A stretch of 64,000 bases of DNA from Methylococcaceae bacterium UBA975 (GCA_002292375.1 DBBV01000006.1:124001-188000); one strand, 5' to 3'; counted from the first letter of the stretch, positions 8,368 through 15,961 are shown. Program-made: numbers and translations. Notes: generated by a model from the letters alone, not told the origin.

Positions 8368-8750
8368 TTTGAGTAGATATTCTTTGGGTCCTTTAAAACG
8401 GGTTCGTTGGTCTGCCACTCGCCGTCAATCAGCGATCGATAAAAACAATGTTCACGACCTGTATGACAGGCAATTCCACCTTTTTGTTCAACCGAGAGCA
8501 GAATAACATCTTCATCGCAGTCTAAACGAATATCGATGATTTTTTGTTGGTACCCCGACTCTTCACCTTTGTGCCAAAGTTTGTTTCGAGAACGTGACCA
8601 ATAGACGGCGTGTTTGTGTTCTGCGGTCAGTTGCAGCGCTTCTTTGTTCATCCAAGCGACCATAAGGACTTTGCCACTACTGTGGTCTTGCGCAATGGCA
8701 GGTACTAGGCCGTCAGCATTCCAATGAATCTGGTCTAGCCAATCGTTCAC
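8364..8750 (-). CDS. hisI: Phosphoribosyl-AMP cyclohydrolase
   Basis: HisI opens the adenine ring of phosphoribosyl-AMP, the third step of histidine synthesis. The 128-residue protein shows the conserved Zn/Mg-binding motifs: DCDEDVILLSVEQKG with the acidic cluster, and GIACHTGREHCFYR with the zinc cysteines. The substrate-binding segment is VLMVAWMNKEAL. Length is normal for a stand-alone HisI. It overlaps the upstream hisF stop by 4 bp and the downstream hisE start by 4 bp. Confidence 0.95.
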   Translation of the reverse strand: MNDWLDQIHWNADGLVPAIAQDHSSGKVLMVAWMNKEALQLTAEHKHAVYWSRSRNKLWHKGEESGYQQKIIDIRLDCDEDVILLSVEQKGGIACHTGREHCFYRSLIDGEWQTNEPVLKDPKNIYSK

Positions 8751-9520
8751 AAGCGTACCTCTATGCCGTGGTTTTGCATGTATTGCTTTGCTTCACCGAT
8801 AGTAAATTCAGCAAAGTGGAAGATACTGGCGGCTAATACGGCATCGGCTTTACCTTGGGTAACGCCTTCGACCAAGTGATCAAGCGTGCCTACACCACCA
8901 GACGCAATGACTGGGACCTCTACTGCTTCGCTAATCGCGCGAGTAAGCTCTAGATCGAAACCAATTTTGGTACCATCGCGGTCCATGCTGGTGAGTAAGA
9001 TCTCGCCGGCACCATAGCTGACCATTTTTATAGCCCACTCGATAGCGTCTAGGCCGGTTTCTTTTCGTCCGCCATGGGTAAAAATTTCCCAGCGTTTAGG
9101 CTGGTCTTTTGTGCTAACGTATTTAGCATCAATGGCAACTACGATACATTGTGAGCCAAACCGTTCAGCCGCCTGCTTAACAAATTCTGGATTAAAGATA
9201 GCAGCGGTGTTAATGCCAACTTTGTCGGCACCTGCCTTTAACATGCGGTTAATGTCTTCTAACGTGCGGATTCCTCCGCCAACCGTGAGGGGAATAAAAA
9301 CTTCGCCAGCAACTTGTTCTACGAGGTGGACCATCGTTTCCCGGTCGTCGGAGCTGGCGGTAATGTCAAGAAAAGTGATTTCATCCGCACCTTCTTTGTC
9401 GTAACGACGCGCTATTTCAACGGGGTCGCCTGCATCTCTAATATCAACAAATTGGACGCCTTTGACGACACGGCCATTATCAACATCTAAACAAGGAATA
9501 ATACGTTTGGCTAAGCCCAT
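8747..9520 (-). CDS. hisF: Imidazole glycerol phosphate synthase, cyclase subunit
   Basis: HisF is the (beta/alpha)8 cyclase that, with HisH, converts PRFAR and ammonia into imidazole glycerol phosphate and AICAR. The 257-residue product begins MGLAKRIIPCLDVDNG, containing the first catalytic Asp. It carries the matching half-barrel motif ILLTSMDRDGT with the second catalytic Asp, and phosphate-binding loops TVGGGIRT and VIASGGVGTL. A longer frame back to 9559 exists, but the ATG at 9520 matches the family N-terminus and lies one base after the hisA stop. The synthase partner hisH is two genes upstream. Confidence 0.96.
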   Translation of the reverse strand: MGLAKRIIPCLDVDNGRVVKGVQFVDIRDAGDPVEIARRYDKEGADEITFLDITASSDDRETMVHLVEQVAGEVFIPLTVGGGIRTLEDINRMLKAGADKVGINTAAIFNPEFVKQAAERFGSQCIVVAIDAKYVSTKDQPKRWEIFTHGGRKETGLDAIEWAIKMVSYGAGEILLTSMDRDGTKIGFDLELTRAISEAVEVPVIASGGVGTLDHLVEGVTQGKADAVLAASIFHFAEFTIGEAKQYMQNHGIEVRL

Positions 9521-9521
9521 G

Positions 9522-10256
9522 CTATGCGAATGACTCCGCCAGTTTTTCGCCTTCGGCAAAGTCTAGGGTGCCTTCATAAATTGCGCGACCGGTAATAGCG
9601 CCCATGATGCCTTCGTCTGCTACCGCGCCGAGTGCTCGAATATCGTCTAAGGAGGTGATGCCACCCGATGCAATGACAGGAATGCGAATGGCGCTAGCCA
9701 ATTTAGCCGTCTCTTCAACGTTTACGCCTGACATCATGCCATCTCGTCCTATATCGGTATAAATAATGGAATCTACGCCGTCATCCTCAAAGTGTTGCGC
9801 CAGGTCAATGATGTCGTGTTTAGATAACTTGGACCAACCGTCAATAGCGACCTTACCGTCTTTGGCGTCGAGCCCAACGATAATATGGCCGGGAAACTCA
9901 ATGCACACATCCCGGACAAAGTGGGGTGCGTTGACGGCCTTTGTGCCAATAATAACGTATTGAACACCGGCGTTTAGGTAAGCTTGAATCGTGTCTTCAT
10001 CACGAATACCACCACCGACTTGGATTATTAAGTCGGGGTGCGCCCTAGAAATATCGTGAATAACCTGAGCGTTAACGGGTTTTCCAGCAAAGGCGCCATC
10101 AAGGTCGACAATGTGCAAGCGTTTGGCGCCCTCGTTAACCCAGCGGCTTGCTACCTCGACAGGGTTTTCTGAAAAAATGGTTTCGTCATCCATACGGCCT
10201 TGGCGCAGCCTAACGCATTTGCCGTCTTTAAGATCAATTGCAGGTATAAGAATCAT
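9522..10256 (-). CDS. hisA: Phosphoribosylformimino-5-aminoimidazole carboxamide ribotide isomerase
   Basis: HisA isomerises ProFAR to PRFAR, the fourth step of histidine synthesis. The 244-residue single-domain TIM barrel has the catalytic pair in IPAIDLKDGKCVRL (general base) and IIYTDIGRDGMMSG (general acid), with phosphate-binding IQVGGGIRD and VIASGGITSLDD. The gene lies between hisH (20 bp upstream) and hisF (1 bp downstream). All residues I know to be diagnostic are present. Confidence 0.96.
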   Translation of the reverse strand: MILIPAIDLKDGKCVRLRQGRMDDETIFSENPVEVASRWVNEGAKRLHIVDLDGAFAGKPVNAQVIHDISRAHPDLIIQVGGGIRDEDTIQAYLNAGVQYVIIGTKAVNAPHFVRDVCIEFPGHIIVGLDAKDGKVAIDGWSKLSKHDIIDLAQHFEDDGVDSIIYTDIGRDGMMSGVNVEETAKLASAIRIPVIASGGITSLDDIRALGAVADEGIMGAITGRAIYEGTLDFAEGEKLAESFA

Positions 10257-10276
10257 ATGAGTAAGCTTCCAATAGT

Positions 10277-10921
10277 TTAGGACTGTCCATCCCAGTTAAG
10301 AAAATTTGTTAATAATTGTAACCCGGCGTGCTGGCTTTTTTCAGGGTGAAATTGTACAGCGACTATGTTTTTGAACCTTAGGGCGCAAGGGAATTTCCTT
10401 GGGTATTTAGTGGTGGCGATAACGTTTTCACTTCCCACATTAGTTGCAAAATAGCTATGAACAAAATAAAAACGTTCATTCTGATCTATTTTGTTAAAAA
10501 GTGGATCTTTATTTGTGTTATTAACCTCGTTCCACCCCATATGTGGGATTTTTAATTTATTATTGTTGGAATCTTCGAGGCCTTTTGGAAACCTAACAAC
10601 ATTACCGGGCAAAATGCCTAAGCAGTCTATACCGCCATTTTCTTCACTGTGTTGCAATAAAGCTTGCATACCGATGCAAATGCCTAATAAGGGCTTGTCG
10701 TTGGCCACTTGTTTGATGGTCTCACCTAAGCCTGTGTTGTGCAAAGCATTCATACAGTCTCGTATGGCGCCTACACCGGGGAAAACAACCCGATCAGCAG
10801 ATAAAATGGTGTCTTTGTCCGCACTGACGATGACGTCAGAGTGAGCTGAGGCGGTCTTTAAGGCTTTTGCGATGGAATGTAAATTCCCCATTCCATAATC
10901 GATAACGGCAACGCTGGCCAT
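10277..10921 (-). CDS. hisH: Imidazole glycerol phosphate synthase, glutaminase subunit
   Basis: HisH is the class I glutamine amidotransferase that feeds ammonia to HisF. The 214-residue protein has the VIDYGMGNL N-terminus, the nucleophile elbow LLGICIGMQALL with the catalytic Cys, and the HPEKSQHAG segment with the catalytic His-Glu pair. The sequence FPGVGAIRDCMNAL marks the oxyanion region. It sits between hisB (about 20 bp upstream) and hisA. The synthase partner hisF is in the same operon. Confidence 0.95.
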   Translation of the reverse strand: MASVAVIDYGMGNLHSIAKALKTASAHSDVIVSADKDTILSADRVVFPGVGAIRDCMNALHNTGLGETIKQVANDKPLLGICIGMQALLQHSEENGGIDCLGILPGNVVRFPKGLEDSNNNKLKIPHMGWNEVNNTNKDPLFNKIDQNERFYFVHSYFATNVGSENVIATTKYPRKFPCALRFKNIVAVQFHPEKSQHAGLQLLTNFLNWDGQS

Positions 10922-10942
10922 AACTAAGTACTCTTAAGGTGG

Positions 10943-11536
10943 TTATAAACAACCTTTGGTTGAAGGCATAATACCAGTCATACGTTCATCGCGTTCTAAC
11001 GCAAAGCGTAGTGCGCGTCCAAATGCTTTGAAAATAGTTTCTGCTACATGGTGGGCATTGACGCCTTTTAAATTATCAATATGCAGCGTCATGTTGGCGT
11101 GATTAACAAAGCCTTGGAAAAATTCCCTAAATAAGTCAGCGTCGAAACTACCAATGGTAGCGCGAGGAAAGTCTACGTTATACACCAAGCCAGGTCGGCC
11201 TGAAAAATCGATCACAACGCGGGATAAGGCTTCGTCTAATGGTACGTAGGCGTGCCCATAGCGGTAGATGCCTTTACGGTCTCCTAAGGCATCAGATACG
11301 GCTTTTCCTAAGGTAATGCCTAAGTCCTCCACCGTGTGGTGCGCATCAATGTGAAGGTCGCCTTTGGCGTTTATATCCAGGTCAATCATGCCATGACGAG
11401 CAATTTGGTCGAGCATGTGCTCTAGAAAAGGGATACCGGTCGTAAAATTTGTTTTACCCGTGCCGTCTAAATTCAGGCTGACTGATATTTGGGTTTCTAA
11501 GGTATCGCGATTAACGGTCGCCGTTCGGTTATTCAT
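10943..11536 (-). CDS. hisB: Imidazoleglycerol-phosphate dehydratase
   Basis: HisB-type dehydratase converts imidazole glycerol phosphate to imidazole acetol phosphate. The 197-residue protein is the monofunctional form, with the metal-binding histidine motifs DAHHTVEDLGI and NAHHVAETIFKA plus FLEHMLDQIARHG and GYAHVPLDEALSR-like segments. The phosphatase domain fused to it in E. coli is absent. It is the first gene of the visible hisB-H-A-F-I-E run; hisG, hisD and hisC are not in the window. A 74-bp gap separates it from the MoaD-like gene, so a his promoter probably lies there, although I could not pin one down. Confidence 0.96.
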   Translation of the reverse strand: MNNRTATVNRDTLETQISVSLNLDGTGKTNFTTGIPFLEHMLDQIARHGMIDLDINAKGDLHIDAHHTVEDLGITLGKAVSDALGDRKGIYRYGHAYVPLDEALSRVVIDFSGRPGLVYNVDFPRATIGSFDADLFREFFQGFVNHANMTLHIDNLKGVNAHHVAETIFKAFGRALRFALERDERMTGIMPSTKGCL

Positions 11537-11610
11537 TGGTACTCAGTGTTGTTGCTAGTAAGTTTGCATTTTCCCAGTAACAGATGGTGATAGCAAGTTA
11601 AGTTTGCCTG

Positions 11611-11868
11611 CTATCCACCGACGATTGGTGGCCACAATGCAAGCACATCGCCATCTTGCAGTAATTTTATATCGCGCTGAGTTTTATCAACATAGGTGCC
11701 ATTGAGGATGGCTAAGTGAATATTTTTATTTGATAAATTGGCGCGATCGATAATGCTATTGATCGTATCGCCATTGTGTAGCGTGTACGTGCATATTTCA
11801 CCACCGATATTTTCGGCTGAAGTTTTAGCAAGGGCCGCAAATAATTTTACAGTAATTTCTGGCATCAT
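11611..11868 (-). CDS. MoaD/ThiS-family sulfur-carrier-like protein next to AOR
   Basis: This 85-residue ubiquitin-fold protein ends in the Gly-Gly tail (ALWPPIVGG) that MoaD and ThiS proteins need for adenylation and thiocarboxylation. The core VKLFAALAKT and LLQDGDVLALWPP match MoaD-like proteins. It is 40 bp downstream of the aldehyde ferredoxin oxidoreductase gene on the same strand. Such AOR-linked MoaD paralogues are common and are presumed to supply sulfur for the bis-pterin tungsten cofactor. This gene has no MoaE neighbour, so it is probably not the housekeeping MoaD. A strong hairpin with a T-tract (11874-11895) ends directly before its start. No clear ribosome site is visible other than within that hairpin. 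A start one codon later is also possible. Confidence 0.8.
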   Translation of the reverse strand: MMPEITVKLFAALAKTSAENIGGEICTYTLHNGDTINSIIDRANLSNKNIHLAILNGTYVDKTQRDIKLLQDGDVLALWPPIVGG

Positions 11869-11869
11869 T

Positions 11870-11895
11870 AAAAACGAGGCGTTTTAGCGCCTCGT
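11870..11895 (-). terminator. Terminator-like hairpin between AOR and the MoaD-like gene
   Basis: On the minus strand an 8-bp stem ACGAGGCG/CGCCTCGT (11888-11895 paired with 11874-11881) with a 6-nt loop is followed at once by five T. It lies 14 bp after the AOR stop and ends 2 bp before the MoaD-like ATG. It has the form of an intrinsic terminator. Because the downstream gene starts in its T-tract, it more likely acts as an attenuator or as a hairpin limiting MoaD translation. Confidence 0.65.
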
Positions 11896-11908
11896 CTGTA
11901 GGGTTGTA

Positions 11909-13771
11909 TTAAGAAAGGCTTAAGCGTTTTTTAGTGTCGTCTTTTAACGTGCCGTCTTGATTCCAGCCACGGATGTCGTAGTACTCGGGTAACATCTTAT
12001 CGAGTTCGCAAACGTGCCCTTTAGCGGGGCCTTCTTTAACGGGCTCGGTCAATAAGCGTGGTGGTAATGTATCATCGGCAGACGTAAAGCCAAGGCTGTT
12101 ATTGTATTCGCGTTCTAGGTTCCAAACCCGTTCACCAAGCAGCATTAAACGTTCGCCGTTCCAGTCACCTTCACAGGCAGCATCGATTTGCTCAGCAACT
12201 TCTTCAATTCCTTGGGCGAAAGATGAAAAGGTACAGATGCCGGCAGAGTCAAATACGCTGGTGGTGTCTTGAAAGGCCATTAATAATTCGGCCTTGCCTT
12301 CGGTTGCTAGCGGGTCTGTTTTAAACGGTACGCCTGCGGTTTCTGAACCGTTGGTATAACCACGTACGTGGCATGCGCCGCGATTAGAGGTGGCGTAGCC
12401 TAACCCCATGCCTTTTACCGCGCGGGCATCGTATGCAGGAAATTCTTGCCCTTTAACCACGATGGCCAAATCAGGGCGGCCATATTTTGTGCAAAAGCGT
12501 AAAGAGCCTTCAGCCAGTTCGATACCGAAACCTTCGTGCTTGGCGAGTAGTTCAATGCATTCGACCATTGCCTCAGCATTACCAAATCGCAAGTCGATAC
12601 CACCGGTATTTTCTTTGGTTAAAAGACCGAGTTCGAATAACTCCATGGCTGCGGCAATAGTGGCGCCTGCCGTAATGGGGTCCATGGCTTGTTCGTTACA
12701 AACAAAATTGGCATAGGTGACGGCATCTAAATCATCAACACCCGTATCAACACCCAGTGCCCAAGCTGCTTCGTATTCGTTGCCGCCTGAATTGCCTTTG
12801 AAATGTTTGTGAATATCTTCCCTATTCTTGATGCTGAAATGTTCAGGGTCAATCGTCGAGATGCGCCCGCAAGAAATGGTACAGGCAAAGCAACCCGCGT
12901 TACGGGTTAAATTAGGCTTGCCATCGCTTTTTCTGGGTACCGCCATCGCTTCACTGGATAATTTAGAGGCGTTAGCAAAGGTACTGTCTTGCCAGTTTCT
13001 GGCCGGTAATGCGCCCACTTCGTTCATATGGTTCATCATTACGTTGGTGCCAAGGGCGCTTAAGCCTTGCACCATTTCATTGTTGGCAATGATGTCTTTG
13101 GCTTTTTGAGTGGCGACGAAAAAACGTTTAGGGTCTTTGATGTTGCCGACACCTTTGGTGCCACGGAGGGTCACAGCTTTTACATTTTTTGAGCCCATAA
13201 CCGTGCCAACACCAGATCGCCCAGCAGCCCGATGCAAGTCATTAACAATAGCAGAGTAGAGGTTGCCCCGTTCGCCGGGTATACCGATGGCGGCAATTCG
13301 AAGTTGGGGGTCTTGATGTTTTTGATGTAGCCATTCATCGGCTTCCCAAACGGATTTTCCCCAAATTTCATCGGCTGGAAGGATGCTGCATTCGTCGTCG
13401 ACAATACTGATATAGACCGGCGAGCTGGCTTTACCTTCAAGAATAATCATATCCCAGCCAGCACACTTCATCTCGTTACCAAAAAAACCGCCCGAATTTG
13501 AACAGGCTAAGGCTTTAGTTAATGGGCTGATCGTGACGCAAGAATAGCGGCCGCCGGTTGAAGCCATGGTGCCGGTTAATGGGCCGGTTACCATGTACAA
13601 GGTGTTTTCTGGTGACAAGGGGTCAGTTTTAGGATCGACTTCTTCGCTCAGGTACTTAGTGGCTAGGCCGCGTTGACCAAGGTAAAGGTGAGCCCATTCC
13701 ATGTTTAGAGGTTCAGGCGTAGCGGTGCGGTCAGTTAGATTTATACGTAGAATTTTTCCTGTCCAACTCAT
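11909..13771 (-). CDS. aor: Aldehyde ferredoxin oxidoreductase family enzyme (tungsten bis-pterin, Fe4S4)
   Basis: This 620-residue AOR-family protein oxidises aldehydes to acids (or the reverse) with a tungsten or molybdenum bis-pyranopterin cofactor and an Fe4S4 cluster. Domain 1 begins MSWTGKILRINLTDRT. Family motifs include GRYSCVTISPLT, SNSGGFFGNEMK and AAGRSGVGTVMGSKNVKAV for the pterin site. The cluster ligands are Cys294-x2-Cys297-x3-Cys301 (GCFACTISCGR) and Cys513 (GICTFSS). All domains and cysteines are present and the length is normal. The only visible partner is a MoaD/ThiS-like gene. No ferredoxin-like (AorA) or flavin (AorC) subunit gene is adjacent. The start has a good ribosome site (AGAGGA). 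A -35/-10 pair is visible upstream, and the GacA-like element at 13870 is shared with the divergent sRNA. The native substrate cannot be named. Confidence 0.93.
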   Translation of the reverse strand: MSWTGKILRINLTDRTATPEPLNMEWAHLYLGQRGLATKYLSEEVDPKTDPLSPENTLYMVTGPLTGTMASTGGRYSCVTISPLTKALACSNSGGFFGNEMKCAGWDMIILEGKASSPVYISIVDDECSILPADEIWGKSVWEADEWLHQKHQDPQLRIAAIGIPGERGNLYSAIVNDLHRAAGRSGVGTVMGSKNVKAVTLRGTKGVGNIKDPKRFFVATQKAKDIIANNEMVQGLSALGTNVMMNHMNEVGALPARNWQDSTFANASKLSSEAMAVPRKSDGKPNLTRNAGCFACTISCGRISTIDPEHFSIKNREDIHKHFKGNSGGNEYEAAWALGVDTGVDDLDAVTYANFVCNEQAMDPITAGATIAAAMELFELGLLTKENTGGIDLRFGNAEAMVECIELLAKHEGFGIELAEGSLRFCTKYGRPDLAIVVKGQEFPAYDARAVKGMGLGYATSNRGACHVRGYTNGSETAGVPFKTDPLATEGKAELLMAFQDTTSVFDSAGICTFSSFAQGIEEVAEQIDAACEGDWNGERLMLLGERVWNLEREYNNSLGFTSADDTLPPRLLTEPVKEGPAKGHVCELDKMLPEYYDIRGWNQDGTLKDDTKKRLSLS

Positions 13772-13808
13772 GATTGAATCCTCTTAAAAATAGTGTAATT
13801 GGCTAATC

Positions 13809-13837
13809 ATAATAATAGTGATGTGTGAAAAAGACAA
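13809..13837 (-). promoter_or_regulatory. Candidate sigma-70 promoter of the AOR gene
   Basis: On the minus strand TTGTCT (13837-13832) and TATTAT (13814-13809) are separated by 17 bp. Transcription would start near 13802, about 30 bp before the AOR ATG at 13771. The palindromic GacA-like element (13870-13887) would then be centred about 76 bp upstream. The call rests on consensus match and spacing only. Confidence 0.45.
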
Positions 13838-13869
13838 TAGATTTGTGGGGATGAACAAAGTATCTCTAC

Positions 13870-13887
13870 TATAAGCATATGCTTACA
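13870..13887. promoter_or_regulatory. GacA-type upstream activating element
   Basis: TATAAG-CATATG-CTTACA at 13870-13887 matches the GacA/UvrY/LetA recognition element TGTAAG-N6-CTTACA with one change in the left half and a perfect right half. The whole is an 18-bp near-palindrome. In Pseudomonas and relatives this element lies about 60-75 bp upstream of rsmY/rsmZ-type sRNA genes. Here its centre is about 64 bp upstream of the inferred sRNA start (13943), which fits. It lies between the divergent sRNA and AOR promoters. Confidence 0.75.
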
Positions 13888-13909
13888 CAAATTGAAAGGA
13901 TCGATGATG

Positions 13910-13936
13910 TTGTAATGACTAATGAATAACTATACT
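13910..13936 (+). promoter_or_regulatory. Candidate promoter of the Csr/Rsm-type sRNA
   Basis: A near-consensus -10 box TATACT lies at 13931-13936 and a weak -35-like TTGTAA at 13910-13915 (15-bp spacing), as expected for an activator-dependent promoter. The start would be about 13943. The GacA-like element is centred about 64 bp upstream. Confidence 0.5.
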
Positions 13937-13942
13937 TTCACC

Positions 13943-14124
13943 GTCGCCAAAATAGTCAAGAAGGATCTTGATAGACAAGGATTGTATTTAACAGGGATTG
14001 TACTTAAATATAAGGAGATGCTAAGGACAGCATCATCAATAGGGATATTGAATAGGGAATACATTTTAGCCAGCCAAGCTAGGCGACCATTGAACCGACG
14101 GAGCTCGCTCCGTCGGTTTTTTTT
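13943..14124 (+). ncRNA. CsrB/RsmZ-type CsrA-sequestering small RNA (predicted)
   Basis: This unannotated plus-strand transcript of about 180 nt lies between two minus-strand genes. It holds seven GGA motifs (13963, 13979, 13995, 14014, 14025, 14043 and 14056) plus one in the terminator stem. Four sit exactly in hairpin loops: TCAAGA/TCTTGA with loop AGGA (13956-13971); TATTTAA/TTAAATA with a 12-nt loop holding GGGA (13985-14010); GATGCT/AGCATC with loop AAGGAC (14017-14034); TCAATA/TATTGA with loop GGGA (14036-14051). ACAAGGATTGT and ACAGGGATTGT resemble the CsrA SELEX consensus. An 11-bp terminator stem and eight T close it. A GacA-type element and a TATACT -10 precede it. CsrB/RsmZ RNAs bind several CsrA dimers and relieve repression of CsrA targets. 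No coding potential is evident: a reading frame crossing it runs through the terminator. Identity as a family member is inference from architecture. Confidence 0.8.
14093..14124 (+). terminator. Rho-independent terminator of the Csr/Rsm-type sRNA
   Basis: A perfect 11-bp stem (14093-14103 with 14108-14118, core CCGACGGAG) encloses a CTCG tetraloop and is followed by a T-run to 14124 on the plus strand. The T-tract is only on the plus strand; the minus-strand exit has just two T. It therefore ends a plus-strand transcript in a gap flanked by minus-strand genes, independent support for a gene here. Confidence 0.92.
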
Positions 14125-14140
14125 GTGGATGAATGAACGC

Positions 14141-15961
14141 TTACGACTTAGGGCCGCGAGATTGTCTTTTGCGCTCATTTTCAGTTAATAGTTTCTTTCT
14201 TAAGCGAATGTGGTGGGGGGTTACTTCAACCAACTCGTCTTCTTCAATAAACTCAAGCGCCTGCTCTAGGGTCATCACAATATGCGGTGATAACGTAAGC
14301 GCTTCATCGGTGCCAGAGGCGCGAACGTTGGTCAGTTGTTTGCCTTTAGTTGGGTTGACGACTAAGTCGTTGCCGCGAGAGTGAATACCAACAATTTGCC
14401 CTTCGTAGACCTCTTCGGCATGACCTAAAAACAACCGGCCCCGTTCTTGTAGGTTGAATAGGCCGAAAGCAAGTGTTTTCCCTTTAACCATGGAAACCAG
14501 CACACCGTTTTGACGGGAGGTAATTTCACCCACCTTTACTTCGCCATAGTGATCAAAAATACTGGTCATGATCCCAGAGCCGGACGTTAGGGTTAAAAAG
14601 TGCCCGCGAAAACCAATTAAGCCGCGAGAAGGCGTAATAAATTCTAGACGAATACGACCTTTGCCATCCGGTTCCATATTAGTTAGTTCAGCTTTCCGTA
14701 ACCCCATTTCTTCCATAATAGAGCCTTGGTGCTGTTCTTCTATGTCGATCACCACCTGCTCGAACGGTTCTTGTTTTTTGCCGTCGATTTCTTTTTGGAT
14801 CACTTCGGGGCGGGCGACACCTAATTCAAACCCTTCGCGGCGCATGGTTTCTATCAGCACAGAGAGGTGAAGTTCACCACGACCGGATACGATAAACTTG
14901 TCTGGCGTTTCGCCTGGTTGAACGCGTAGTGCGACGTTGTGAATAAGTTCTTGATCCAAGCGATCCTTAATGTTGCGCGACGTGACGTATTTGCCATCTT
15001 GACCGGCAAAAGGTGAGTTGTTAACAGAAAACGTCATGCTAACGGTAGGCTCGTCTACGGATAAAGCGGGCAGTGTTTCGACGTGGTCAGGGTGGCATAA
15101 GGTATCTGAAATGCCCAAGCCGTCGATACCATTAATGCAAACAATATCGCCAGCAAAGGCCTCGTCAACGTCAATTCTATCTAGGCCTAAGTGGCCTTTT
15201 ACATTGAGGACTTTGCCTTTGCGTTGCTTGTCATCGCGATCAACGATAACCACAGTTTGGCCAGGTTTTAAACTGCCTCGGGTAATGCGACCAACACCGA
15301 TTACACCAACGTAACTATCGTAGGCCAGTGATGAAATTTGCATTTGAAAAGGGCCGTTAACATCTACCTTAGGGGCAGGGACAGATTTTTCAATAATTTC
15401 GAATAAGGGTGTCATGTCATCGGCAAGTTGGTCGGCTTCAGGGCCGGCAACGCCGTTAATTGCTGACGCGTATATTACCGGGAAATCAAGCTGTTCATCG
15501 GTCGCGCCGAGTTTATCGAACAGGTCAAATACTTGGTCAACGACCCAATCGGGGCGTGAGCCTGGGCGGTCAACCTTATTGATGACAACAATCGGCTTAA
15601 GGCCTTGTTCAAAGGCTTTTGATGTCACGAAGCGCGTTTGCGGCATCGGTCCATCGACGGCGTCTACAAGCAATAATACACAATCGACCATTGATAGGAC
15701 GCGTTCAACCTCGCCGCCAAAATCGGCGTGACCCGGGGTGTCGACGATATTGATATGTAAGCCGTTCCATTCGATAGCGGTGTTTTTTGCCAGAATGGTG
15801 ATGCCGCGTTCTTTTTCTTGGTCGTTCGAGTCCATGATGCGTTCGGTACCTTGATTTTTGCGATCAAGCGTGCCTGATTGCTCAAGTAATTTATCAACAA
15901 GGGTGGTTTTGCCGTGGTCAACGTGGGCAATAATGGCAATGTTACGAAGATTTTGTTTCAC
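14141..15961 (-). CDS. typA: Translational GTPase TypA/BipA
   Basis: This 606-residue ribosome-associated GTPase of the EF-G-like family is implicated in 50S assembly and stress or cold adaptation. The G domain has G1 AHVDHGKTTL, switch ERGITI, G3 DTPGHADFGGEV and G4 NKVDRPGS. Domains II, III and V and the TypA-specific C-terminal domain follow, with the characteristic SRGLIGFRGHFLT and the C-terminal GKQLTNVRASGTDEA. Length is normal and no residue is obviously missing. It is a single-gene unit or the first of its run, since the rhodanese gene upstream is separated by about 60 bp. Its stop is 17 bp from the sRNA terminator hairpin, which may also slow readthrough from this side. Confidence 0.97.
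   Translation of the reverse strand: MKQNLRNIAIIAHVDHGKTTLVDKLLEQSGTLDRKNQGTERIMDSNDQEKERGITILAKNTAIEWNGLHINIVDTPGHADFGGEVERVLSMVDCVLLLVDAVDGPMPQTRFVTSKAFEQGLKPIVVINKVDRPGSRPDWVVDQVFDLFDKLGATDEQLDFPVIYASAINGVAGPEADQLADDMTPLFEIIEKSVPAPKVDVNGPFQMQISSLAYDSYVGVIGVGRITRGSLKPGQTVVIVDRDDKQRKGKVLNVKGHLGLDRIDVDEAFAGDIVCINGIDGLGISDTLCHPDHVETLPALSVDEPTVSMTFSVNNSPFAGQDGKYVTSRNIKDRLDQELIHNVALRVQPGETPDKFIVSGRGELHLSVLIETMRREGFELGVARPEVIQKEIDGKKQEPFEQVVIDIEEQHQGSIMEEMGLRKAELTNMEPDGKGRIRLEFITPSRGLIGFRGHFLTLTSGSGIMTSIFDHYGEVKVGEITSRQNGVLVSMVKGKTLAFGLFNLQERGRLFLGHAEEVYEGQIVGIHSRGNDLVVNPTKGKQLTNVRASGTDEALTLSPHIVMTLEQALEFIEEDELVEVTPHHIRLRKKLLTENERKRQSRGPKS

Noticed and set aside
13922..14188. Open frame of 88 codons on the plus strand across the aor-typA gap
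   Set aside because: It runs through the strong terminator hairpin and into the typA 3' end. The region has sRNA features, and no ribosome site or recognisable protein is seen.
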